From positions 1-8,803 of the forward strand of contig DAOUEJ010000075.1 in NCBI GenBank assembly GCA_034430615.1: DNA of 8,803 bases. The letters are read 5' to 3'. The notes beneath the pieces are model-generated. The model was not told the origin of the DNA. It searched no databases and worked only from the letters and a program-made list of their open reading frames with translations. The stretch comes from E44-bin32 sp034430615 (GTDB taxonomy: Bacteria > Chloroflexota > Anaerolineae > Anaerolineales > E44-bin32). Shown here one piece after another: positions 1-6,180 of this stretch. Each line of letters begins with the position of its first letter. The first letter of the stretch is position 1. Both the position numbers and the translations under genes were made by a program.

Positions 1-180
1 GGTATCAGGAGCCAGGTATTTCAAAGGTTCCGGCTTTCCGATACCTTCGAATGGGTCGCGTAATATATCATCAATAAGCTTGAGAACTCGAAGAGCTGTT
101 TTGCGATCACTCTGTACCCAGAACTTCAGATCCTCAATGAACTCCGGCTGAAAGACAGCCTCACGCTTTTCAGTCGTCAA
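1..180 (-). CDS. yoeB: YoeB/Txe-type toxin, C-terminus outside window
   Basis: This is the N-terminal 60 residues of a type II toxin of the YoeB (Txe) family, a RelE-fold ribosome-dependent mRNA endonuclease. The visible protein reads FIEDLKFW near residue 14 and then DPFEGIGKPEPLKY (residues 42-55), the most recognisable YoeB signature. The Glu of KPEPLK (about residue 51) aligns with E. coli YoeB Glu46. The other catalytic residues, an Arg and the C-terminal His, would lie beyond the window's left edge, so integrity cannot be judged. I chose the TTG at 178-180 as the start: it leaves an 11-base overlap with the upstream antitoxin and has a GAGG about 6 bases before it. An in-frame ATG at 202-204 is possible but would overlap the antitoxin by about 35 bases and add an N-terminal extension. 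The gene is presumably co-transcribed and translationally coupled with yefM. Confidence 0.88.
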   Translation of the reverse strand, partial: MTTEKREAVFQPEFIEDLKFWVQSDRKTALRVLKLIDDILRDPFEGIGKPEPLKYLAPDT

Positions 181-451
181 GGCCGACCTCGGCCATGAGT
201 TCATCCACCGTCAGGATCTCCCCCGCGCCTTTCATCGCCCGGGCGAGCGATTCCAGTAAGCGTGCAGCGTTTGCGGGCGAACGGAGCAAATGAACCGTCT
301 CGGTTAGACTGGCTAATTCGTCCGCGGCTATTAACGCAGCGGGCTCGCCTCCACGGCGATTAATGATGACAACTTCATTATCTTCGGTTACATCGCTCAG
401 GAGCGATGCAAGCTTCCTTCGTGCTTCCGAATAGCTCACTTCAACGGTCAT
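170..451 (-). CDS. yefM: YefM/Phd-family antitoxin
   Basis: A 93-residue antitoxin of the Phd/YefM family that should bind and neutralise the adjacent YoeB toxin and repress the shared promoter. The N-terminal half, with VSYSEARRKLASLLSDV (residues 5-21) and VVIINRRGGEPAALI (residues 27-41), is the typical YefM DNA-binding and dimerisation fold. The C-terminal part, rich in Ala, Leu and Glu, would be the toxin-binding tail. The reading frame is open up to position 487, but the ATG at 449-451 is preferred: AAGGAG lies 8 bases upstream, and the extra codons would run through the operator. It is the first gene of a leftward two-gene operon. A truncated paralogue starts at 1878 and shares 32 of its first 39 residues, so this locus has been duplicated or acquired twice. 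Confidence 0.92.
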   Translation of the reverse strand: MTVEVSYSEARRKLASLLSDVTEDNEVVIINRRGGEPAALIAADELASLTETVHLLRSPANAARLLESLARAMKGAGEILTVDELMAEVGLDD

Positions 452-463
452 GAGATGTCTCCT

Positions 464-506
464 TACTTGTACAACAATATTGTACAAGTATCTCGGTGCT
501 TGTCAA
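464..506 (-). promoter_or_regulatory. yefM-yoeB promoter with TGTACA operator
   Basis: On the minus strand, TTGACA (501-506) and TACAAT (479-484) form a near-consensus promoter with a 16-base spacer. The -10 box lies inside a perfect inverted repeat with 11-base arms: TACTTGTACAA at 464-474 and TTGTACAAGTA at 480-490, separated by 5 bases. Each arm contains the hexamer TGTACA (468-473 and 481-486), 13 bases apart. E. coli YefM-YoeB is known to recognise a pair of TGTACA repeats at a similar spacing, so this is very likely the autoregulatory operator. The position over the -10 box fits repression by blocking RNA polymerase. Confidence 0.85.
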
Positions 507-659
507 GTTCACTTTTGATGTGTTTGAGCACGCTGGATCCAGTCATTCTATGAATAGGTCGCTCAAATCGAAAAATCATTTAGCCTTTAGTCTCTTCCGA
601 TGAATCGAGAGTTGACAAGGAAGGGAGATTGCACCAGCAGGCAAATCCAGACAGCTGAA

Positions 660-727
660 ATTGGACTTGAATTTCCAATAAAAAACGTATATAAATTGTA
701 TACAAATGACTACAAAAAGTATACACA
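660..727 (+). promoter_or_regulatory. Promoter and palindromic sites at the start of the wHTH-MNT gene
   Basis: A plausible promoter is TTGAAT (667-672), a 17-base spacer and TATAAA (690-695). A start point about 7 bases after the -10 box would fall at or within a few bases of the ATG at 706, and there is no Shine-Dalgarno sequence, so the mRNA is probably leaderless. Several palindromes sit on the promoter: ATTGGA/TCCAAT (660-665 and 674-679) around the -35, TTGTATACAA (696-705) between the -10 and the start codon, and a second GTATAC (719-724) inside the coding region, exactly 21 bases after the first GTATAC (698-703). These look like autoregulatory operators for the encoded winged-helix protein. 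The assignment is inference from pattern and position. Confidence 0.55.
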
Positions 728-1335
728 ACGATCCGATATTGGATGCCCTATTTACCTCCCAGGCCCGAGTGGAAGTATTAAAGCTGTTCTTCCTTCGGTC
801 AAGTGGTCGCCATTACATGCGTGAAATTTCTTCACTGACGGATCAACCCGTCCGCGCTATTCAACGCGAGCTCGCACGCCTTGAAGATGCAGGCTTACTG
901 ATCTCAACTGTCGATGGCAATCGAAAATACTTTCAGGCCAATCGGAAATCCCCGGTTTTTTCTGAATTACGATCACTCATGGTGAAGACTGCAGGAATTG
1001 GCGATCAGCTAAAGAAAGCTCTCCAAGAAAAATCTGATGCCATTCAGGTGGCCTTTGTTTTTGGTTCCTATGCACGAGGGTCTGAGACCGCAGCAAGCGA
1101 TATCGATCTCATGGTTATCGGTGAGATGACAAGTCGCGAATTATCCCGCATCTTTGCACCACTCAAAGCGGAATTAGATCGTGAGATAAATCCAGTTATG
1201 ATCCGAATTCATGAGTTCGAGGCAAATATTGATAAAGGGGATCCGTTCACCCAGTCTATCCTGAAGGAGCCCAAGATTTTTCTAATAGGGGATGATGATG
1301 GACTTCAAGCGATGGTTGGCGGAAGGGCAACTTAG
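706..1335 (+). CDS. Winged-helix + MNT nucleotidyltransferase fusion, probable regulator/antitoxin of HEPN partner
   Basis: A 209-residue two-domain protein. Residues about 12-78 form an ArsR/MarR-like winged helix, with the HTH around 37-66 (HYMREISSLTDQPVRAIQRE, then LEDAGLL) and a wing containing NRKYFQAN. Residues about 113-195 are a minimal nucleotidyltransferase (MNT) domain: FGSYARG is followed by SDIDLMVIG, which gives GS-x10-DxD with G120-S121, D132 and D134. Glu160 in REIN is a likely third carboxylate. MNT proteins next to HEPN proteins are known antitoxins, and MntA modifies a Tyr of HepT by adding AMP. The fused winged helix suggests this one also represses its own promoter. The ATG at 706 is chosen because homology begins soon after it and the promoter lies just upstream. 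The gene overlaps the downstream HEPN frame by 44 bases. All MNT motif residues are present, so it appears intact although its partner is broken. Confidence 0.85.
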   Translation: MTTKSIHNDPILDALFTSQARVEVLKLFFLRSSGRHYMREISSLTDQPVRAIQRELARLEDAGLLISTVDGNRKYFQANRKSPVFSELRSLMVKTAGIGDQLKKALQEKSDAIQVAFVFGSYARGSETAASDIDLMVIGEMTSRELSRIFAPLKAELDREINPVMIRIHEFEANIDKGDPFTQSILKEPKIFLIGDDDGLQAMVGGRAT

Positions 1336-1738
1336 AACCCGCAAGGCGAACAAAGAAGAGATACAAGGTTTACTCGAAATCGCGCTGCGCGATTTGAACG
1401 ATGCAGCGATTCCGGGTCTTTCCACGGACCGTTGTTTCCTTATTGCCTATGAGGGTGCTCTTTCTCTGGCAACGATACCGTTGTACTGTGCGGGATAAGA
1501 GACATATGGGAAGGGTCATCATTGGTTGACGTTTCGACTCCTCCCTGAAGTCATGGGTGAAGAGTATGCCGACCTGGCGCTGTACTTTGATCAGTGCCGG
1601 ACAAAGCGAAATGTTGGAACCTATGATCGTGGTGGCCAAATTTCAGAATCAGAAGTGGATGAGTTGATGTCTGAAGTTAAAGGATTTCAGGAAGAAGTCT
1701 TGGAATGGTTGAAGCGAAACCACTCGGACCTGATCTAA
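1292..1738 (+). pseudogene. HEPN-domain gene (SAV_6107/UPF0332-like) interrupted by one in-frame TAA
   Basis: One continuous frame from ATG 1292 (or the ATGs at 1295 and 1298) to TAA 1736-1738 would give 148 codons, but codon 69 (1496-1498) is TAA. Both halves read as one HEPN protein: WLAEGQLR, then EIALRDLNDAAIPGLSTDRCFLIAYEGAL, then, after the stop, ETYGKGHHWLTF, RTKRNVGTYDRGG and a C-terminal helix. The R-x-KRN-x3-Y segment corresponds to the HEPN active-site region; this subfamily commonly has R..RN...Y rather than a strict R-x4-6-H. Relatives read AGY just before the GHH segment, so TAA most simply replaces a Tyr codon by one base change. As read, only a 68-residue fragment is made, without the active site. 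An internal TTG start at 1526 exists without a good ribosome site. A real nonsense mutation, a sequencing error and readthrough are all possible. Confidence 0.82.
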
Positions 1739-1877
1739 TCCTCATTTCTTCGCAATGTTAAGCTCGAGCTGCTTCCGATAATAAGGCAAATCGGTCTCAT
1801 TGGAGCCTAGTGCGAAAACAGCCTTGACACGTCCCTGGCTACATGTACGCTAAGGTTGAACAAGATATGAGTGAAAA
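1739..1877. promoter_or_regulatory. Spacer with decayed copy of the yefM promoter/operator
   Basis: TTGACA (1824-1829) is followed after 16 bases by TACGCT (1846-1851), the same geometry as the promoter of the intact yefM, where the -10 box reads TACAAT. The distance from TTGACA to the ATG is 54 bases here and 55 in the intact copy. The operator has decayed: one TGTAC remains (1845-1849), the second half reads GTTGAACAAG, and the strong AAGGAG ribosome site is gone. The part before 1822 has no plus-strand gene. A 27-codon open stretch on the minus strand (1742-1822) has protein-like composition but no start codon and no recognised family. Confidence 0.55.
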
Positions 1878-2051
1878 ATGACCATTGAAGTGAGCTATTC
1901 TCAAGCTCGGCAGAAACTCGCATCGCTCCTGGACGATGTAACCAAGGATAAGGAAGTGGTCATCATTAGCCGCCGTGGCGGAGAGCCGGCCGCTTGCGCT
2001 CGAATCGTCCACCGGCCTCCCCGAAGGCAGCCAGCCGGCGCGATAATGTGA
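1878..2051 (+). pseudogene. Truncated second yefM antitoxin
   Basis: A 57-codon frame whose first 39 codons (1878-1994) encode MTIEVSYSQARQKLASLLDD and continue to RRGGEPAA. They match the intact yefM at 170-451 in 32 of 39 residues and about 81% of bases. Eleven of the 18 differing codons are synonymous, so the copies diverged under selection for function before truncation. After Ala39 the sequence switches abruptly to an unrelated, Pro/Arg-rich tail (CARIVHRPPRRQPAG) that ends at TGA 2049-2051, and no yoeB sequence follows. The N-terminal DNA-binding half is kept and the toxin-neutralising half is lost. It lacks a good ribosome site. It is most likely a remnant; a surviving DNA-binding peptide acting on the YefM operator is a remote alternative. 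Confidence 0.8.
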
Positions 2052-2081
2052 ACTCCTGCAACCCCGATCGTGAGGTAAGTC

Positions 2082-3758
2082 ATGAGAAGGAAGATTCTCC
2101 CACTCTGCCTGCTAAGCGCGCTGGCCTTCTTACTGCAGAGCTGCAACCTGCGATTGTCCGGGTCACCGTCGATCCAATCCCATGACCCCGCCAAGGAGGC
2201 CATGAGCTACGCTGTGACCGCGCAGGCGCTGAACGATGCGCAGCAGGCTGAAGCGGGGGTTTGGTCGGTTCTAGCCAACCTGGGAATTGGCGTCTATACG
2301 GGAGCCGGCGACCAGGTCATGCCCGGCTCAGAGCGGGGGGAGGCCTCTTTCTGGCTCTATGACTTCGAGGTCCCTGCGCTGGCGGGCATGGCGCAGGGAG
2401 CCCCCATTCCGTTTGATGGCTACGCTGCGCAGCTCGAAGCGCTTGGCGCTGAAGGTGGTTCTCAAGAGCTGCTCAGCCTTTATCGCGAGGTCTACGCTCG
2501 CCATCCTGACCATCCCCTTGTCCAGTTGCTGACGGCGATGGGCGTGGATTTTAAACCCGGAACCATGCTCACGCCTCTCCAGGAGTGGCTACTGCTGCTC
2601 GATACCTTCGTCCCGCCGAACGGCGCTCAAGCCGGCCGGGAGCCCGGGGCCCACCTTGCCTCCATGGTCCAGCCCGGGCGCGCCCGGCAGGCCGCGTGCG
2701 GTGCGATCCAGGGCGGGAACATCATTCCCTACTGGGGCGTCATGCAGAGCGAGAGCGGCATGGCTGCCCTATTCCAGGCACGGGAACTGTACTACGCCAT
2801 CCATGGGCCGATGATCGCCCAGGCTGCCAACTATCAACTGACGGCTTCGGGCGCCTCGGCGCATGAGGGCCATGAGGGCAAAGGGGACAAACTGGAGTAC
2901 ATCGTCCGCGTCGAGGTAAATTACTTACCTTGGCAGTCCATCCCGGTCGCCGGGATCTCCTGCGGCGCCCTCACGAATCTGGACTTCCGCGTTCTGGTGG
3001 GCGGGCTTTCCAACGTGCTTGTGGATTGGGTCATCCCGGAAGTTTTCTACGCCCACGGGACGGTCGAGGATCAAGAACCATCCACGGACGGAGCCGGTGA
3101 AGCCAGGCTGAGCTTCCAGGCGCAGGAGGAAGATGCCCACGGCATCGGCCCCTTCCAGGAGCAAGCCGGTGAGGTCTCGGCGTGGCTTAATCTGCGCATG
3201 GGCTTTATATCGGCGGGTATCACCGATCCGCGCTTGCTGCAATTCGTGCCCGAACGAGTCCCGGTGGCGAGTCAGTGGGTCGAGGTCAGCTGGCATGAAC
3301 TCTGTGACCATTTCACGTTGATCTTCAGCGAGGAACTGCACCAGCAGGCCCCCCAGGTGACGAACAACATCTACATCCAGGGGCCGATCGAAGTGAGCAT
3401 CGATGCCTCGGCCGATCCGCCTACCTTGGAAGGAGAGGGCTCACTGACCGTGTCGGGAAGTGGAAATCTGGGTGGCTGTCCTGCTCAAAATTCGGGATCA
3501 GATCTTGTCACGATCAGCGGAACGATCTCGGCCGGGGAGGGGCAGGACCCGCCCGTGCTGCATCTGTCCATCGTCCACACGATGCAGCTGCAGATTCAAG
3601 CCTGTGGCGGTGGCGGTGGTATGCCGGTGCCGCTCACACTTGAGGCCGGTGAGATCGATCTGCCCTTCCGGGACGGCGAGGTGGCAAGCTGGCCCATGAC
3701 CCAACCATCGGTGACTGCTTTGACGACCTACACGCTTGAGGTCCCCTGCGGGGAATAA
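2082..3758 (+). CDS. Large secreted lipoprotein of unknown function
   Basis: A 558-residue protein with a clear lipoprotein signal peptide: MRRK, a hydrophobic stretch (residues 5-18), then the lipobox LLQSC with Cys21 as the lipidated residue. It should be exported and membrane-anchored. The ATG at 2082 has GAGG about 7 bases upstream. I do not recognise the family. The mature N-terminal part (about 40-180) is Ala/Leu-rich and probably helical. The middle (about 200-400) has Trp- and Gly-rich segments such as GNIIPYWGVMQSESGMAAL. The C-terminal 130 residues look like beta-structure, with alternating short strands and acidic loops (SLTVSGSGNLGGC) and a GGGGG run. Several Cys residues (in SCGAL, ELCDHF, GGCPAQ, QACGG and VPCGE) could form disulphides. 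GC-rich codon use matches the next gene and contrasts with the TA flank. Confidence 0.85.
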   Translation: MRRKILPLCLLSALAFLLQSCNLRLSGSPSIQSHDPAKEAMSYAVTAQALNDAQQAEAGVWSVLANLGIGVYTGAGDQVMPGSERGEASFWLYDFEVPALAGMAQGAPIPFDGYAAQLEALGAEGGSQELLSLYREVYARHPDHPLVQLLTAMGVDFKPGTMLTPLQEWLLLLDTFVPPNGAQAGREPGAHLASMVQPGRARQAACGAIQGGNIIPYWGVMQSESGMAALFQARELYYAIHGPMIAQAANYQLTASGASAHEGHEGKGDKLEYIVRVEVNYLPWQSIPVAGISCGALTNLDFRVLVGGLSNVLVDWVIPEVFYAHGTVEDQEPSTDGAGEARLSFQAQEEDAHGIGPFQEQAGEVSAWLNLRMGFISAGITDPRLLQFVPERVPVASQWVEVSWHELCDHFTLIFSEELHQQAPQVTNNIYIQGPIEVSIDASADPPTLEGEGSLTVSGSGNLGGCPAQNSGSDLVTISGTISAGEGQDPPVLHLSIVHTMQLQIQACGGGGGMPVPLTLEAGEIDLPFRDGEVASWPMTQPSVTALTTYTLEVPCGE

Positions 3759-4209
3759 GAGGGCGGCAGACACTCAGCACGCCGGGCAGCGGAGCGTCGT
3801 GAGCGTTAAAATGCCTTGCTTGGGTCCTGCGATTCCACGGGCTGCTGAAGGATGGACAGTCCACTCCTCGCAGCAGTCCCACTGCTAAGATATTGAAAAA
3901 GGATTTCGGACTTTACGTGCGCAGGCGCTCGACACGCTACGCCCTGATCTGAGCCATCCGCGCCCTACGACAGCGCCGTCCCGCATGCGGCTCGGGACGG
4001 AAGTGGGACTGTAGCTATGGACATACTGCCCGGGCCGACGCGCCAACCAGAGTCGGGCGCCGGATAGTGGCCGATCGCCGGCTCGATCTCTTCCCGGGTG
4101 CGGCCGCCTGCAGGCTATGCCTGCTCCCGGTGGGCAACATCCCACCGGCTGTCATCCCGCCCGAAATCTGGCGTAAGATGGAGTACACATTATCGTGAGA
4201 GGATTTCTT
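3759..4209. other. 450-base intergenic region with two strong stem-loops
   Basis: No convincing gene lies here; open frames on the minus strand have low-complexity Arg/Gly composition and no family resemblance. Two perfect inverted repeats stand out: CCGTCCCG/CGGGACGG (3976-3983 and 3993-4000, 9-base loop) and CCGGTGGG/CCCACCGG (4127-4134 and 4141-4148, 6-base loop). The first can be extended by flanking pairs (CTAC 3965-3968 with GTAG 4011-4014, or ACAG 3970-3973 with CTGT 4009-4012). Neither is followed by a T-run on either strand, so they are not standard intrinsic terminators. No convincing -35/-10 pair is seen for the gene that follows; TAAGAT (4174-4179) is a weak -10 candidate. Confidence 0.5.
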
Positions 4210-5865
4210 ATGCCGCGCTTGGCTTCAGGGTATCCTAATCAGAATGTCCTCCGCCTTCCTTCCGTGAGCAGGGCGGTTCTCCTGCTGAGTCTCGCCTGTG
4301 CCCTCAGCCTGCTCGGTGCGTGTTCGCCTGCCGGGGAAACGAAAGCAGTTCCCACCGCCGTTCCTGCGACCGGACTGCCGACGGAGGCCGCCCAACCCGA
4401 ACCCGGCGCAAACCCAGCCGAACCGGCTGCGGCACCCACGCCGGATTTTCCACCGGTCGAAGGACCTGACCCCTCCTACCGGGTAGGGATCTTCTATTAC
4501 CCGTGGTACGGAACACCGGACGACTACGGGGCGTGGGTGCATTGGGACCAGGCAAGCAACACACCGCCGGAGCGGATCGGCAGCGATTACTACCCCGTGC
4601 TGGGAGCCTACAGCAGCCTCGATCCGCAGGTTGTCACCCAGCATTTCGCCTGGCTGCGGGAAGCGGGAGTGGGCGTAATCATCACCTCCTGGTGGGGCCA
4701 GGGGACGCGTGAGGACCGCGCCCTGCCCGTACTGCTCGAGCAGGCGGAAAGGTACGGCATCAAGGTCGCGTTCCATATCGAACCCTATGGAGGCCGCTCG
4801 GCCCGCAAGCTGTCGGCGGACGTGAGCTACCTGTACCAGCAGTACGGCGATTCCCCAGCCTTTTTCCGCTCGACGGCCGCCAGCCGTTGGAGCCCGGACG
4901 ACCGGTCCAAAGGGCTGTTCTTCGTTTGGGCGATCGGTGCGCCCGATACGATGTCGTCTCCGGTGGAGGCGAGCTACTGGCGCGAGGCTGTAGATGCGAT
5001 CCATGCCTTGCCGGATGGAGCCCTGGTGATCGCCAATACAACCGAGACCAGCTGGGTGGACGGCGGGCATTTCGACGGGCTTTACAACTACGCCAGCCTG
5101 TCCACGACGGGCGAGGGCGAGTTCAATTGGGCTCAGGGCCTGCCGCCGGAGGCGTGGTACGTCCCCAGCGTGCTGCCGGGTTTCTCCGCCCGGCGAATCG
5201 GGTACAGCGAGAGCTCCTACGTCGACCGCCTGGGTGGAGAAACGTACGACAACCAGTGGTCAGCCGCGCTCGGCGTCGGCATCGAACCGGCGATGGTGAC
5301 GATCACTTCTTTCAACGAGTGGCATGAGGGCACTCAAATCGAGCCAGCTGCGCCTCAGCCGCAGGATTCGCTCTACACGGATTACGGCGCTTTACAGCCC
5401 GAGGACTATCTGGCTGCCACGCGCCGCTGGATGGGGGAGTTCCTCGGCCGTGTGTGGCCGGAAGCGGTCGCCGCCCGGCTGTGGATCCAAACCGCCTCGG
5501 ATTGGACGACGTTCGGCCTGATCGACGGCGGGCGCTGGATCCGCCCGGTGCTGGATTCGGCCAGCCCGGAGGGTAGCTACGCGTGGATGGAGGGCGACCG
5601 CTTCGCGCTACAGCAGCCGCTTGCGCGGGCGCAGGCCGGCAACGTGGTCGAGATGGTGGTCGACCTGCAGCTCAGCGGCTTGGAGCCAGGCGGCACGCTG
5701 ACCTTCGAAATCGAGCGCGGGCATATCGGCTGGACCCAGGTTGAGGTCATGTGCTACGTTGGGGGCGAGACCGAACTCGTCGATACGTTAAAGTGGTTCG
5801 CCATCAGCAGTGGGGCGCGGAACACGGTGCAGTTCGACATCCCAGCGGATGCGTTCCTCCCTTGA
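4210..5865 (+). CDS. Glycoside hydrolase family 99-like lipoprotein
   Basis: A 551-residue exported lipoprotein with a GH99-like (endo-alpha-mannosidase-like) catalytic barrel. The signal peptide has a long n-region, a hydrophobic core (about 22-36) and the lipobox LLGAC with Cys38. A Pro/Ala/Glu-rich linker runs to about residue 90. The barrel then shows the family's landmarks: VGIFYYPWYG, WVHWDQ, GVGVIITSWWG, VAFHIEPYGGR and SFNEWHEGTQIEP. In characterised GH99 enzymes the two Glu of the NEWxEG segment are catalytic; here they are about Glu370 and Glu373, and both are present. The last ~100 residues (from about 450) look like a separate beta-sandwich. The ATG at 4210 is preferred over the GTG at 4195 because GAGAGGA lies 6 bases before it. 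The family is known to cut alpha-mannan-type glycans; the exact substrate here is unknown. Confidence 0.86.
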   Translation: MPRLASGYPNQNVLRLPSVSRAVLLLSLACALSLLGACSPAGETKAVPTAVPATGLPTEAAQPEPGANPAEPAAAPTPDFPPVEGPDPSYRVGIFYYPWYGTPDDYGAWVHWDQASNTPPERIGSDYYPVLGAYSSLDPQVVTQHFAWLREAGVGVIITSWWGQGTREDRALPVLLEQAERYGIKVAFHIEPYGGRSARKLSADVSYLYQQYGDSPAFFRSTAASRWSPDDRSKGLFFVWAIGAPDTMSSPVEASYWREAVDAIHALPDGALVIANTTETSWVDGGHFDGLYNYASLSTTGEGEFNWAQGLPPEAWYVPSVLPGFSARRIGYSESSYVDRLGGETYDNQWSAALGVGIEPAMVTITSFNEWHEGTQIEPAAPQPQDSLYTDYGALQPEDYLAATRRWMGEFLGRVWPEAVAARLWIQTASDWTTFGLIDGGRWIRPVLDSASPEGSYAWMEGDRFALQQPLARAQAGNVVEMVVDLQLSGLEPGGTLTFEIERGHIGWTQVEVMCYVGGETELVDTLKWFAISSGARNTVQFDIPADAFLP

Positions 5866-5870
5866 GTAGA

Positions 5871-5952
5871 GTTGCATCACGAGGCAACCGCCATAAAGAC
5901 CGGCAGGCCGCAGGGCGGTGACCTATGCTGCCAGGTTGCCGGGCGCGCGCCC
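5871..5952. other. Nested stem-loops and 12-base palindrome after the GH99-like gene
   Basis: Directly after the stop codon, GGCAACC (5883-5889) pairs with GGTTGCC (5934-5940), enclosing GGCAG/CTGCC (5902-5906 and 5928-5932) and an inner CCGC/GCGG hairpin (5908-5911 and 5915-5918). GTTGC at 5871-5875 can compete for the left outer arm (GCAAC 5884-5888), giving two exclusive folds. A perfect palindrome GGGCGCGCGCCC (5941-5952) follows immediately. No T-run follows, so this is not a standard intrinsic terminator, but it may act in 3'-end formation or mRNA stability. Function is inference. Confidence 0.45.
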
Positions 5953-6180
5953 GATGCGGAGTGGGATCTGGCGTGAGGACGCCTGGGGTGGTGGGTGGTT
6001 CGAAGGGTTTCGAACCCAAATCCTGCCATGAATTCGGGATAAGTATCCCCCTATGAGATTCAGTGCGCCCGCCGCCTCGTCTCCATCGGTTGCAGCACCG
6101 GCTGTAAACAATGCTTCCGGACTGGTCCTGCGAGGCCCGACCTCCAAGGCGACGAGACTTCAAGTTAAGTTCGAGTCCTG
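5953..6180. other. Non-coding stretch with short inverted repeats
   Basis: I find no supported gene. It contains GGTTCGAA/TTCGAACC (5997-6004 and 6009-6016), an overlapping alternative GGGTT/AACCC hairpin (6005-6017), and GGGAT/ATCCC (6036-6040 and 6045-6049). The tRNA T-loop-like strings GTTCGAA and GTTCGAGTCC occur here, but no cloverleaf can be folded around them. Confidence 0.4.

Noticed and set aside
600..824. 74-codon plus-strand frame starting at ATG 600
   Set aside because: It overlaps the promoter and the first 40 codons of the wHTH-MNT gene in another frame, has no ribosome site and no protein resemblance.
3885..4145. 86-codon minus-strand frame in the intergenic region
   Set aside because: Arg/Gly/Pro-rich translation typical of GC-rich non-coding DNA, no ribosome site, and it runs through both stem-loops.
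4225..5070. 281-codon minus-strand frame inside the GH99-like gene
   Set aside because: It is antisense to a clear GH99-like coding sequence; long antisense frames are expected at this GC content.
5883..5940. Integron attC site
   Set aside because: The arms GGCAACC/GGTTGCC do not match the RYYYAAC and GTTRRRY core sites, and there is no integrase or cassette layout.
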